Source of the DNA: an uncultured Oscillospiraceae bacterium | GTDB taxonomy: Bacteria; Bacillota; Clostridia; Oscillospirales; Oscillospiraceae | Assembly (NCBI GenBank): GCA_910588495.1 | Contig: CAJUPU010000040.1 | Coordinates: forward strand, 1 to 25,790 | DNA: 25,790 bases | Direction: 5' to 3' | Part shown: positions 1 through 8,280 of the stretch, in pieces | Numbering within the stretch: position 1 is the stretch's first letter | Layout: each line of letters opens with the position of its first letter | Notes under the pieces: generated by a model | Database searches by the model: none | Seen by the model: the letters and a program-made list of their open reading frames with translations, nothing else | Told to the model about the DNA's origin: nothing | Position numbers and translations under genes: made by a program

Positions 1-131
1 CGCGGATGGACTGGAGCGAGGGGAAAAGCCCAAGGAGGGCCAACGGCCCGGATGGATTTTCCCCGAGTCGGAGGGAAGCCGCGCGTCGCGAACAGGCGCA
101 GCATGACAACGACGGAGAGGAGGCGTATCCA

Positions 132-1262
132 GTGAAAAAACGGCTTTTGGCTTTGATCGCGTGCACGTTCCTGCTCCTCCCCGGCTGCGCGGCCATGCTG
201 GAGCGGGGCCACGAGACCGTCACCACCCATGTGGACTATGCCGTCACCGAGGACGAGTCCGTCCTCCGGGCGGAGAGCTACCAGGGGCTGGTGAACGCCA
301 TGCTCTACTTCGTCAACGGCCACCGGGCGGGGGGGGCCATCCGCCTCTACAACTACACCGGGGACGTGGAGGGCGACCTGGCCAACGCCCGGAACGAGGT
401 GATGTACGGCGACCCCCTGGGAGCCTACTCCGTGCGGGACCTGAGCTATGACGTCACCCGCATCCTCACCTATTACGAGGTGGACCTGCGCATCACCTAC
501 TCCCGCACCGCCCAGGAGGTGAACGCCCTTCGGGAGGTCCTGGGCCTGTCCGGCGTGCGCCAGGAGCTGAGGCAGCTGGCCACCGGGCAGGAGGGGCGCG
601 CCGCCTTTCTGGCCTCCTACTTCTCCGGCGACAAGGAGCTGGTGGAGGAGCTTTTGGAGCTGGCGTGCCTGAGCTGTCCGGAGCTGTTCCGGCACCACGG
701 TCCCACCGGCGCCACGGTCTCCCTATACCCCAGGGCGGGCACCCGGCGGGTGGTGGAGGTGGAGCTGGACCTGCCCGCCGGCGCGGCGGAGGAGGAACGG
801 GAGTACGCCCAGCAGCTGGAGACGGCGGCCGCCGCCCTGCTGGAGGCCACGCCCCCCGCCGGGGAGGGCTACACCGTGGAGGAGCTGGCGGCGATCCTCC
901 GGGCCACTGCGGGGGGCTGGGACCCGGACGGTTCCCGGCTGGCCCTGGACGCGCTGTCCGGGGGGGAGACGTCCGACTTCGGCCTGCTCATGGCCATGGA
1001 GCACCTGTGCCGCCAGTGCGAGATCGAGGTACAGCCCGTGAACGGCTCATCGGGGCTGTGGCTCATCGTGTCCACCCCCGAGGGCTACCGCCACCTGCTT
1101 CCCCAAGGGCTTCGGCCCGCCGGAGAGGATCCGGACGGGGAGGGGGGAGGGCCGGAGCGGCTGCTGTACACCGACGGGGAGCTGACGGATCTGGGCTATG
1201 AGTGGCCCGTGTCCCTCCATCCCGCCTGTGAGGATCATGGGGGGAGCGGGGAGCAGCCGTGA
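132..1262 (+). CDS. Predicted lipoprotein of unknown function
   Basis: The protein has 376 aa from a GTG start at 132, which sits behind a GGAGAGGAGG ribosome site. The open frame extends upstream to 6, but this start places a classic lipoprotein signal at the N-terminus: Lys-Lys-Arg, a hydrophobic stretch, then lipobox LPGC with the lipidated Cys at residue 19. The mature part is acidic and soluble-looking. It has no further membrane segment and no motif I recognise. Codon use is strongly GC3-biased, like its neighbours, which supports a real gene. It precedes glnS but is separated from it by a hairpin and a promoter, so it is probably its own unit or the end of an upstream operon. The function is unknown; membrane anchoring on the outer face is inferred from the lipobox. 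Confidence 0.8.
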   Translation: MKKRLLALIACTFLLLPGCAAMLERGHETVTTHVDYAVTEDESVLRAESYQGLVNAMLYFVNGHRAGGAIRLYNYTGDVEGDLANARNEVMYGDPLGAYSVRDLSYDVTRILTYYEVDLRITYSRTAQEVNALREVLGLSGVRQELRQLATGQEGRAAFLASYFSGDKELVEELLELACLSCPELFRHHGPTGATVSLYPRAGTRRVVEVELDLPAGAAEEEREYAQQLETAAAALLEATPPAGEGYTVEELAAILRATAGGWDPDGSRLALDALSGGETSDFGLLMAMEHLCRQCEIEVQPVNGSSGLWLIVSTPEGYRHLLPQGLRPAGEDPDGEGGGPERLLYTDGELTDLGYEWPVSLHPACEDHGGSGEQP

Positions 1263-1279
1263 TCTGAGCAAATCCACAG

Positions 1280-1308
1280 TTGCTTTTCCCGGGAAAAACG
1301 GATATAAT
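1280..1308 (+). promoter_or_regulatory. Sigma-A promoter of glnS
   Basis: A TTGCTT -35 (1280-1285) and a perfect TATAAT -10 (1303-1308) are separated by 17 bp. They lie 57 bp upstream of the glnS ATG, and transcription should start near 1315. Confidence 0.8.
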
Positions 1309-1310
1309 GA

Positions 1311-1347
1311 TTGGGCTTTGGAGCGTCCAAAGCCCAACTTTATTTTT
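1311..1347 (+). terminator. Hairpin plus T-tract overlapping the glnS transcription start
   Basis: A perfect 11-bp stem (1311-1321 with 1327-1337, 5-nt loop) is followed by a T-rich tail (CTTTATTTTT). It can terminate transcripts arriving from the lipoprotein gene. The predicted glnS start site lies inside the 5' arm, so glnS transcripts would carry only part of the stem. Confidence 0.6.
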
Positions 1348-1364
1348 ACCGAGGAGTGACAGAC

Positions 1365-3053
1365 ATGGCAGAAGAGCTGAACGCATCCATGAGCCAGAAC
1401 TTTATCCACGACTTCATCGACGAGGACATCGCTCAGGGCGGGCAGTACCAGGGCATGACTGTCCACACCCGCTTTCCCCCTGAGCCCAACGGCTATCTCC
1501 ACATCGGCCACTGCAAGGCGCTGACCATCGACTTCGGCACCGCGGAGAAGTACGGTGGCCTGTGCAATCTCCGCATGGACGACACCAATCCCGCCAAGGA
1601 GGACGTGGAGTACGTGGAGGCCATCCAGGAGGACATCCACTGGCTGGGCTTCGACTGGGGAGATCGGTTTTTCTACGCCTCCGACTACTTCCCCCAGATG
1701 TACGAGTACGCGGTGGAGCTGATCGAAAAGGGGCTGGCCTATGTGTGCGAGCTGTCCCCGGAGGAGTTCAAGGAGCACCGGGGCACCATCGGCGTGCCCG
1801 CCACCTCTCCCTGGCGGGACCGGCCGGTGGAGGAGTCCCTGGACCTCTTTGCGCGGATGAAGAACGGGGAGTTCGAGAATGGGAGATACACCCTGCGGGC
1901 CAAGATCGACCTGGCCAGCGGCAATTTCAACATGCGTGACCCGGTGATCTACCGCATCAACCACGCCCACCACCACCGCCAGGGGGACAAGTGGTGCATC
2001 TACCCCATGTACGACTTCGCCCACCCCATCGAGGACGCCCTGGAGGGCATCACCCACTCCCTGTGCTCCCTGGAGTTCGAGAACCACCGGCCCCTGTACG
2101 ACTGGGTGGCGGAGCACGTGTCCATCCCCTACCACAAGCCCCGGCAGATCGAGTTCTCCCGGCTGGGCATCGACCACACCGTCATGTCCAAGCGGAAGCT
2201 GCGCCAGCTGGTGGAGGAGGGCCGGGTGTCCGGCTGGGACGATCCCCGTATGCCCACCCTGTGCGGCCTGCGCCGCCGGGGCTATACCCCTCGCTCCATC
2301 CGCAATTTCTGCGACCGGGTGGGGGTGACCAAGTCAGACAACACCATCGAATACGCCTTTTTGGAGCACTGCCTCCGGGAGGACCTGAACGAGACCGCCC
2401 GGCGGGTGATGGCGGTGCTGCGGCCGGTGAAGCTGGTGATCGCCAACTATCCCGCGGGGCAGTCCGAGACCTTCGAGGTGGAGAACAACCCCCTCCATCC
2501 CGAGGAGGGCACCCACGCCGTCACCTTCTCCCGGGAGCTGTGGGTGGAGGCGGAGGACTTCCTGCCCGAGCCCGTGCCCAAGTTCAAGCGGCTCTACCCC
2601 AACGGGCCGGAGTGCCGTTTGAAGGGGGCCTACCTCATCAAGTGCGTGGGCTACGAGACCGACGAGCAGGGCAATATCACCCAGATCGCCGCCGAGTACG
2701 ACCCGGACAGCCGGGGGGGCAACCCCGCCGACGGCCGGAAGGTGAAGGGGGCCACCATCCACTGGGTGGACGCCGCCACCGCCGTGGACGCGGAGGTCCG
2801 GCTGTACGACGACCTGTTCTCCGATCCGGACCCGGACGCCGCGGGCAAGGACTTCCTGGAGTGCCTGAACCCCAATTCCCTGGAGGTGCTCACCGGGTGC
2901 AAGGTGGAGGCGGGGCTGGCCCACGCCCAGCCGTCGGAGCGGTTCCAGTTCCTGCGGCAGGGGTATTTCTGCGTGGATTCCAAGGATTCTAGGCCGGGAC
3001 AGCTGGTGTTCGACCGCTCGGTGAGCTTGAAGGACAGCTTTAAGCCCCAGTGA
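1365..3053 (+). CDS. glnS: Glutaminyl-tRNA synthetase
   Basis: The protein has 562 aa and charges tRNA(Gln) with glutamine in the cytosol. It is a class I synthetase of the GlnRS/GluRS type. The ATP-binding signature is clear at residues 38-49 (PPEPNGYLHIGH), and the second signature VMSKR lies near 273-277, the GlnRS variant of KMSKS. A C-terminal anticodon-binding beta-barrel region follows, giving the usual GlnRS length. The start at 1365 is preceded by a GAGGAG ribosome site; the frame is open further upstream but lacks support there. It has its own sigma-A promoter, and the MGMT-like gene starts 14 bp after its stop, probably cotranscribed. A direct GlnRS means this bacterium need not rely only on the GatCAB amidotransferase route for Gln-tRNA. 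Confidence 0.96.
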   Translation: MAEELNASMSQNFIHDFIDEDIAQGGQYQGMTVHTRFPPEPNGYLHIGHCKALTIDFGTAEKYGGLCNLRMDDTNPAKEDVEYVEAIQEDIHWLGFDWGDRFFYASDYFPQMYEYAVELIEKGLAYVCELSPEEFKEHRGTIGVPATSPWRDRPVEESLDLFARMKNGEFENGRYTLRAKIDLASGNFNMRDPVIYRINHAHHHRQGDKWCIYPMYDFAHPIEDALEGITHSLCSLEFENHRPLYDWVAEHVSIPYHKPRQIEFSRLGIDHTVMSKRKLRQLVEEGRVSGWDDPRMPTLCGLRRRGYTPRSIRNFCDRVGVTKSDNTIEYAFLEHCLREDLNETARRVMAVLRPVKLVIANYPAGQSETFEVENNPLHPEEGTHAVTFSRELWVEAEDFLPEPVPKFKRLYPNGPECRLKGAYLIKCVGYETDEQGNITQIAAEYDPDSRGGNPADGRKVKGATIHWVDAATAVDAEVRLYDDLFSDPDPDAAGKDFLECLNPNSLEVLTGCKVEAGLAHAQPSERFQFLRQGYFCVDSKDSRPGQLVFDRSVSLKDSFKPQ

Positions 3054-3067
3054 GAGGTGAAATCGGT

Positions 3068-3367
3068 ATGAAACTGGATGCACAGAAGGTCTACGAATAT
3101 TTGCAGGCGATTCCCAAAGGAAAAGTGGTGACCTATGGGCAGATTGCCCAGTATTTGGGAAACAAGCACTGGGCTCAACCAGTGGGCAATATTCTTCATC
3201 AAAATCCTGACGGAGATAAATACCCTTGCTACAAGGTGGTGAACAGCACGGGCCGTTTAGCTGTGGGCTATGCCTTTGGGGGGATTGAACAGCAAAAGAA
3301 GCGGTTGGAGCAGGATGGCGTGGAAGTTTTAAATTATCGGGTGGACCTGAAAAAATACGGTATCTAA
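3068..3367 (+). CDS. MGMT/Ada-type DNA alkyltransferase-like protein
   Basis: The small protein (99 aa) corresponds to the C-terminal DNA-binding and active-site domain of O6-alkylguanine-DNA alkyltransferases, with no N-terminal domain. Recognisable family features are IPKGKVVTYGQIA (winged helix), the VGN segment, the active-site block and GYAFGG. The active-site block reads PCYKVVN instead of the usual PCHRVVN. The acceptor Cys is therefore kept, but the His that normally activates it is Tyr and the Arg is Lys. Alkyltransferase-like (ATL) proteins instead replace the Cys with Trp, so this is neither canonical MGMT nor canonical ATL. The start is the ATG at 3068 behind GAGAGGTG. Base composition is visibly more AT-rich than glnS, which hints at separate ancestry. 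Repair activity is uncertain. Confidence 0.85.
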   Translation: MKLDAQKVYEYLQAIPKGKVVTYGQIAQYLGNKHWAQPVGNILHQNPDGDKYPCYKVVNSTGRLAVGYAFGGIEQQKKRLEQDGVEVLNYRVDLKKYGI

Positions 3368-3377
3368 TACTAAGAAT

Positions 3378-3412
3378 AAGCCCGGACGGAGCGCAAACCC
3401 CCGTCCGGGCTT
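3378..3412. terminator. Bidirectional terminator between the MGMT-like gene and sigF
   Basis: A 12-bp perfect stem (3378-3389 with 3401-3412, 11-nt loop) is T-rich on the + side and A-rich on the left flank. It therefore serves both convergent genes and overlaps the sigF stop codon. Confidence 0.8.
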
Positions 3413-4125
3413 TATTCCGTCAGCGCCTCCCGCAGCTTTGCCACCGCCCGGCGCTCGATGCGGGACACCTGCACCTGGCTCACCCCCAGCACCTTGGACA
3501 CCCGGTCCTGGGTCAGGTTCTTGTAGAACCGCAGCAGGATCACCATCCGCTCCCGCTCGGGGAGCTGGTCGATGGCCTGGCGCAGGGTGAGCTTTTCCAC
3601 CAGCGCCTCCTCGATGCCCTCGTCCCCCAGCACCGTCTCCAAAGAGAACCCGTCCTCGCCGCTCTCCCCCTGGAGGGAGGCCACCGACAGCATGGCGTTG
3701 TCGGCGGCGGCGATGTCCTCCGGCTCCAGCCCCGTGGCCTGGGCCAGCTCCCCCACCGTGGGCTCCCGGCCCAGCTTCTGGGTCAGCTCCAGCCGCCGCT
3801 GGCGCAGGGCCATGGCCCGCTCCTTGGTGCCCCGGCTCACCTTCACCGCTCCGTCGTCCCGCAGGAACCGCCGGATCTCCCCGGCGATCTTGGGCACGGC
3901 GTAGGTGGAGAACTGGGTGCCGTAGGCGGTGTCGAACCCCCGGATGGCCTTTAAGAACCCCAGACAGCCCAGCTGATACAGGTCCTCCGGGTCCACCCCC
4001 CGGCCGTAGTACCGCCGGGCCACCGACCAGATCAGGCCGCTGTTGTCCAGAAGGAGCCGCTCGCAGGCGTCGTTGTCGCCGGCCTGGGCCGCCTCCAGCA
4101 GGGCGGGAGCGTCTAGGCCCCTCAC
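3412..4125 (-). CDS. sigF: RNA polymerase sigma-F, forespore sporulation sigma factor
   Basis: The protein has 237 aa and is the first compartment-specific sigma factor of sporulation (spoIIAC), active in the forespore. Region 2 is visible (DPEDLYQLGCLGFLKAI, then FSTYAVPKIAGEIRRF). A region 3 follows, and region 4 carries a helix-turn-helix (LTQDRVSKVLGVSQVQVSRIE) near the C-terminus. The GTG start lies in a GTGA overlap with the spoIIAB stop, which indicates translational coupling. Its position as third gene of spoIIAA-spoIIAB-sigF is the standard order and fixes the identity against other sporulation sigma factors. In known systems it is held inactive by SpoIIAB until SpoIIAA is dephosphorylated. 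Confidence 0.95.
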   Translation of the reverse strand: MRGLDAPALLEAAQAGDNDACERLLLDNSGLIWSVARRYYGRGVDPEDLYQLGCLGFLKAIRGFDTAYGTQFSTYAVPKIAGEIRRFLRDDGAVKVSRGTKERAMALRQRRLELTQKLGREPTVGELAQATGLEPEDIAAADNAMLSVASLQGESGEDGFSLETVLGDEGIEEALVEKLTLRQAIDQLPERERMVILLRFYKNLTQDRVSKVLGVSQVQVSRIERRAVAKLREALTE

Positions 4126-4565
4126 CGGGGCGCGCCCGCCCGGCGGGCGATGCGCTTGCGCATGGTGACGGTGGTGCCCTTGCCGGGGGCGGAGCGCACC
4201 TTCAGGCCGTCCATGAAGCTCTCCATGATGGTGAAGCCCATGCCGGAGCGCTCCTCGCCGCCGGTGGTGAACAGGGGGGTCCGGGCCTGGTCCACGTCGG
4301 GGATGCCCACCCCGGAGTCCTTCACCTGGATGTCCAGCACCCCGCCGTCCAGCAGCCGCAGGCGCATGGCGATCTGCCCCAGCCGGTCGGGGTAGGCGTG
4401 GACGATGGCGTTGGTCACCGCCTCGGACACGGCGGTCTTGATGTCCGCCACCTCGTCCAGGGTGGGGTCCAGCTGGGCGGCAAAGCAGGCCGCCACCGCC
4501 CGGGCGAAGCCCTCGTTGGCGGAGCGGGAGGAGAAGGTGACGTTCACCTGGTCGATCGCTTTCAT
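4122..4565 (-). CDS. spoIIAB: Anti-sigma-F factor and serine kinase SpoIIAB
   Basis: The protein has 147 aa with a GHKL ATPase fold. The N-box lies at about residues 48-57 (EAVTNAIVHA), the G1 box at 83-90 (DSGVGIPD) and the G2 box at 108-111 (GMGF). By family knowledge it binds and silences sigma-F and phosphorylates SpoIIAA on serine. It overlaps the sigF start by 4 nt and follows spoIIAA after 15 bp, so all three should be made from one mRNA. Length and motif spacing are normal and nothing is missing. Confidence 0.95.
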   Translation of the reverse strand: MKAIDQVNVTFSSRSANEGFARAVAACFAAQLDPTLDEVADIKTAVSEAVTNAIVHAYPDRLGQIAMRLRLLDGGVLDIQVKDSGVGIPDVDQARTPLFTTGGEERSGMGFTIMESFMDGLKVRSAPGKGTTVTMRKRIARRAGAPR

Positions 4566-4580
4566 CCTATGTAGCCCTCC

Positions 4581-4886
4581 TCAATCTAAGGAAATGAGCC
4601 GTCCGATTCCGGCGGCATCCAGCACTTTTCTGGCCTGGGCGGGGATGTTCACCGCCCGCAGGGAGCCGCCGGTGTGCCCCATCTGGCGCAGGGAGCGCAG
4701 CAGCACCGCGATTCCCGAGCTGTCCATGAAGGTGACGCCGGACAGGTCCAGCACCAGCTGGGCGGGCAGGCGTTCGGCGATGGCCTGGTCCAGCTGGGCC
4801 ATCAGCTCCCGGGCGGCATGGTGGTCGATCTCGCCGGACAGGGCGATGGTCAGCGCGCTGTCCCGGCTGGTGACGGTGATGGGCAT
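4581..4886 (-). CDS. spoIIAA: Anti-sigma-F factor antagonist SpoIIAA
   Basis: The protein has 101 aa with a STAS domain. The start chosen is the ATG at 4886 because GAGGAGGA (4893-4900) sits 6 nt upstream; the open frame continues to 4991 but without a site. The phosphorylation motif MDSSGIA lies at residues 54-60, and the second Ser (57) matches the Ser that SpoIIAB phosphorylates in Bacillus. In its unphosphorylated form the protein sequesters SpoIIAB and frees sigma-F. It is the first gene of the operon. I could not find a sigma-H promoter upstream. The leader is dominated by a long palindrome. Confidence 0.95.
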   Translation of the reverse strand: MPITVTSRDSALTIALSGEIDHHAARELMAQLDQAIAERLPAQLVLDLSGVTFMDSSGIAVLLRSLRQMGHTGGSLRAVNIPAQARKVLDAAGIGRLISLD

Positions 4887-4904
4887 GGCTTGTCCTCCTC
4901 TTTG

Positions 4905-4952
4905 GAAAACAAAATGAGCGCGGTACGGGAGATCTCCCGTATCGCGCTCATT
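4905..4952 (-). terminator. Near-perfect 40-bp palindrome with T-tract between valS and spoIIAA
   Basis: Positions 4913-4932 pair with 4933-4952 over 20 bp with a single G-T mismatch. On the - strand the stem is followed by TTTTGTTTT, a strong intrinsic terminator for valS transcripts. A TATAAT on the - strand (4955-4950) overlaps its 5' arm. The spoIIAA ribosome site begins only 13 nt beyond the stem. Confidence 0.65.
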
Positions 4953-5067
4953 ATAATGGATCGATGTGGTCACAATTTGCCGAAGGGACAATGAACGTTG
5001 GAAAAATTTACAAATGACCTCTGGGGATGGGGGCGCCGGGCGGTCCTGCGCCCTGTGCCGGTCTGGT

Positions 5068-7707
5068 TCACATGGCTTTCAGCTGCTCCTCGATCTTGGC
5101 GATGAGGGTCTTGAGCTTTTCGGCCCGTTCCTTCTCCGCGGCCACCACGTCGGCGGGGGCCTTGTTCAGGAAGCCGGGGTTGGACAGCTTGCCCTCCAGC
5201 CCCTTCAGCTCGCCCTGCTTCTTGCCCAGGTCCTTGGTGAGCCGGGCCTTTTCCTTTTCGATGTCCACCAGCTCCGCCAGGGGCATATAGATCTTGGCGT
5301 CGTGGGTCACGTCGGCCACCAGGCCGGTGAGATCGGCGGGCTCGTCCGGGCGGATCTCCACGGAGGAGGCCCAGGCCAGCCGGGTCAGATAGCCCCTGCC
5401 CGCGCGGAACACCTCCTCCTTGGGGGTGACGATGGTGAGGGCCGCCTTCTTGGAGGGGGGCACGTTCATCTCCGCCCGCCGGGCGCGGATGGCCCGGATC
5501 GCGTCCATGACGGACTCCATGGCGCTCTCCGCCTCCGGGAAGTCCATGGCTGCGCTGTGCTCCGGCCAGCGGTCCAGCATGAGGAACCGGGCCTGACAGC
5601 CCTCCTCCCGGGGCAGGGCCTGCCAGATCTCCTCGGTGAGGAAGGGCATGAAGGGGTGGAGGAGCTTCAGCGTCTCGGTGAGGACGTACACCAGCACCTG
5701 CTGGGCCTGGATCTTGGCCTGCTGGTCCTCGCCCTGCAAGCGGGCCTTGGTCAGCTCGATATACCAATCGCAGTAGTCGCTCCAGATGAAGTCGTACACC
5801 TTGGCGGAGGCCACCCCCAGCTCATAGGCGTCCATGTTCTCGGTGACTTCCTTGACCACCTGGTTGAGGCGGGACAAGATCCATTTGTCCTCCTGCTCCA
5901 GCTTGTCCGGCAGGGCGCACCGGTCGATGGTCAGGTTCATCAACACGAACCGGCTGGCGTTCCAGATCTTGTTGGCGAAGTTGCGCATGGCCTCGCACTT
6001 CTCCACGAAGAAGCGGGTGTCGTTGCCGGGGGCGTTGCCGGTGATCAGGTTGAAGCGCAGGGCGTCCGCGCCGTATTTCTCCGCCATCTCCAGGGGGTCG
6101 ATGCCGTTGCCCAGGGACTTGGACATCTTGCGCCCCTTGTCGTCCCGGACCAGGCCGTGGATCAGCACCGTGTGGAAGGGGGGCTTGCCGGTGTGCTCAC
6201 AGCCGGAGAAGATCATCCGGGACACCCAGAAAAAGATGATGTCGTAGGCGGTGACCAGCACGTCGGTGGGGTAGAAGTAGTTGAAATCCTCGGCGTCCCC
6301 GGGCCAGCCCAGGGTGGAGAAGGGCCACAGGGCGGAGGAGAACCAGGTGTCCAGCACGTCCGGGTCCCGGGTGATGTCCTTGGAGCCGCAGTGGGCGCAG
6401 GCGGCGGGGTCCTCCTCGGCCACGGTCATCTTGCCGCAGTCCGCGCAGTACCACACGGGGATCTGGTGGCCCCACCACAGCTGCCGGGAGACACACCAGT
6501 CGTGGACGTTCTCCATCCAGTTGGTATAGGTCTTGGCGAAGCGCTCGGGGACGAACTTGATCTCCCCCTCGTTGACCACCCGCAGGGCCTCCTTGGCCAG
6601 GGGCTCCATCTTCACGAACCACTGGGCGGAGATGATGGGCTCCACGTCGCTGTGACAGCGGGAGCAGGTGCCCACATTGTGCTGGTGGGGCTCCACCTTC
6701 TCCAGCAGGCCCAGGGACTCCAGGTCGGCCACCACGGCCTTCCGGGCCTCGTAGCGGTCCATCCCTTGATATTTGCCGCCGTTCTCGTTGACTACGCCGT
6801 GGTCGTCCAGCACCCGGATGGTGTCCAGGCTGTGGCGCAGGCCCACCTCGAAGTCGTTGGGGTCGTGGGCGGGGGTCATCTTCACGCAGCCGGTGCCGAA
6901 CTCCAGGTCCACGTACTCGTCGGCCACGATGGGGATCTCCCGGTCCATCAGAGGCAGCAGCACCTTTTTGCCCACCAGGTCCTTGTACCGTTCATCGCCG
7001 GGGTGGACGGCCACGCCGGTGTCGCCCAGCATGGTCTCCGGCCGGGTGGTGGCCACGATGACATACCGCCCCGGCTCGCCCACGATGGGGTATTTCAGGT
7101 GCCAGAGGTTTCCGGGCTTGTCCTGATACTCCACCTCCACGTCGCTCAGGGCGGTGACGCAGTGGGGGCACCAGTTGACGATGCGGGAGCCCTTGTAGAT
7201 CAGCCCCTTCTCATACAGGGAGACGAACACATGGCGCACCGCCTTGGACAGCCCCTCGTCCATGGTGAAGCGGGAGCGCTCCCAGTCGCAGGAGATGCCC
7301 AGCTTCTTCTGCTGGGTCACGATGCGGCCGCCGTACTTGTGCTTCCACTCCCACACCCGCTCCAAAAACTTCTCCCGGCCCAGGTCGTGGCGGCTGAGGC
7401 CCTCGGTGTTGCGCAGCTCCTCCTCCACCTTCACCTGGGTGGCGATGCCCGCGTGGTCGGTGCCGGGCAGGTACAAAGCGGCATAGCCCTGCATCCGCTT
7501 GTAGCGGATGAGCATGTCCTGGACGGCGTCGTCCATGGCGTGGCCGATATGGAGCTGGCCGGTGACGTTGGGGGGGGGCATGACGATGGTGAAGGGCTTC
7601 TTCTCGGGGTCCCGGATGCCCCGGAAGCAGCCGTTTTCCTCCCAGGCGGCGTAGATGCGGCCCTCCACCTCCTGGGGCTCGTAGACCTTGGGCAGTTCCT
7701 TGTTCAT
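5068..7707 (-). CDS. valS: Valyl-tRNA synthetase
   Basis: The protein has 879 aa and is a class Ia synthetase that charges tRNA(Val) and edits misactivated threonine. The HIGH signature lies at residues 53-56 (LHIGH) after PPPNVTG, and KMSKS lies at 527-531. Zinc-ribbon-like cysteine pairs are visible (WCPHC; CSRC; YCADC with CAHC). The C-terminal stretch of about 65 residues is charged and alternates Lys and Glu, which is the ValRS coiled-coil arm. The start ATG at 7707 follows AGAAAGGA. The gene lies 33 bp after the YcxB-like gene and is controlled with it by the T-box leader upstream. Full length; no anomaly seen. Confidence 0.96.
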   Translation of the reverse strand: MNKELPKVYEPQEVEGRIYAAWEENGCFRGIRDPEKKPFTIVMPPPNVTGQLHIGHAMDDAVQDMLIRYKRMQGYAALYLPGTDHAGIATQVKVEEELRNTEGLSRHDLGREKFLERVWEWKHKYGGRIVTQQKKLGISCDWERSRFTMDEGLSKAVRHVFVSLYEKGLIYKGSRIVNWCPHCVTALSDVEVEYQDKPGNLWHLKYPIVGEPGRYVIVATTRPETMLGDTGVAVHPGDERYKDLVGKKVLLPLMDREIPIVADEYVDLEFGTGCVKMTPAHDPNDFEVGLRHSLDTIRVLDDHGVVNENGGKYQGMDRYEARKAVVADLESLGLLEKVEPHQHNVGTCSRCHSDVEPIISAQWFVKMEPLAKEALRVVNEGEIKFVPERFAKTYTNWMENVHDWCVSRQLWWGHQIPVWYCADCGKMTVAEEDPAACAHCGSKDITRDPDVLDTWFSSALWPFSTLGWPGDAEDFNYFYPTDVLVTAYDIIFFWVSRMIFSGCEHTGKPPFHTVLIHGLVRDDKGRKMSKSLGNGIDPLEMAEKYGADALRFNLITGNAPGNDTRFFVEKCEAMRNFANKIWNASRFVLMNLTIDRCALPDKLEQEDKWILSRLNQVVKEVTENMDAYELGVASAKVYDFIWSDYCDWYIELTKARLQGEDQQAKIQAQQVLVYVLTETLKLLHPFMPFLTEEIWQALPREEGCQARFLMLDRWPEHSAAMDFPEAESAMESVMDAIRAIRARRAEMNVPPSKKAALTIVTPKEEVFRAGRGYLTRLAWASSVEIRPDEPADLTGLVADVTHDAKIYMPLAELVDIEKEKARLTKDLGKKQGELKGLEGKLSNPGFLNKAPADVVAAEKERAEKLKTLIAKIEEQLKAM

Positions 7708-7740
7708 ATCCAGATCACATTCCTTTCTTGGTGTTCTCGA

Positions 7741-8262
7741 TCAAACTTCTGGGATGGCGCCGCCGAACTTCTCCGACAGCTTGGCCCCCAGGGCGGCGGG
7801 ATCGCCCACGGCGATGGCCTGCTCGGGCAGGATGACGGCGTGCTTTTTGTCCACAAAGAGGAAGTACCGCCCCCGGCTGTGGAAGCAGCTGATGAAGCTG
7901 GAATAGGGGTAGAAGCTCTCTCCTTTCCTGCTCCGCTCCCGCACCCCGGCGTCGTCCAGGGTGACGGTGACCTCGCCCAGATCCCTGATCTGCATCCGGC
8001 TGCTGCGCCAGGCGGTGAACCGGTAGTAAAAAACGGACAGGCCCAGATAGAGCAGTCCCAGCCCGATCAGCGCGGCATCCAAGACGGTGGGGCCCTCCGC
8101 CCACAGGAGCAGGGCCCCCACGGCCAGCATGACCAGTCCCAGCAGCATCATCACCACCCGGTAGACCGTTACGCGCGCCCGCCGGTAGCGCTTGGACACC
8201 ACCCGGCACAGGGCCAGCAGGTCCTGATAGGTGTAGCCGTTGAGCTTGAATTGGTAATACAT
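7741..8262 (-). CDS. YcxB-like membrane protein
   Basis: The protein has 173 aa. Two adjacent membrane segments lie at about 32-54 and 61-81. A C-terminal soluble domain follows with the YcxB-like pattern: an aromatic-rich YPYSSFISCF stretch, a strand pair ending in YFLFVDKKHAVILPEQ, and a closing Asp-Pro-Ala helix. The start is the ATG at 8262 behind GGAGGGA; the frame is open further up but runs into the T-box terminator. It is the first gene after the valine T-box and is followed by valS. Its function is unknown, and its placement under valine control is unusual. The family assignment rests on overall pattern, not on catalytic residues. Confidence 0.7.
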   Translation of the reverse strand: MYYQFKLNGYTYQDLLALCRVVSKRYRRARVTVYRVVMMLLGLVMLAVGALLLWAEGPTVLDAALIGLGLLYLGLSVFYYRFTAWRSSRMQIRDLGEVTVTLDDAGVRERSRKGESFYPYSSFISCFHSRGRYFLFVDKKHAVILPEQAIAVGDPAALGAKLSEKFGGAIPEV

Positions 8263-8280
8263 CGCCTTCCCTCCTTCGAA

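Noticed and set aside
1..135. Possible tail of an upstream gene (frames ending at 106 or 135)
   Set aside because: Two frames are open from the window edge, and neither shows recognisable protein or a clear codon bias, so no partial gene is claimed.
1047..2177. Open frame on the - strand opposite glnS and the lipoprotein
   Set aside because: It crosses two real + strand genes and the glnS promoter, and has a repetitive His/Leu/Val shadow composition.
5011..5067. GC-rich stem just after valS as its terminator
   Set aside because: It has only about 5 bp with a long loop and no adjacent T-tract. The palindrome at 4913-4952 is far better.
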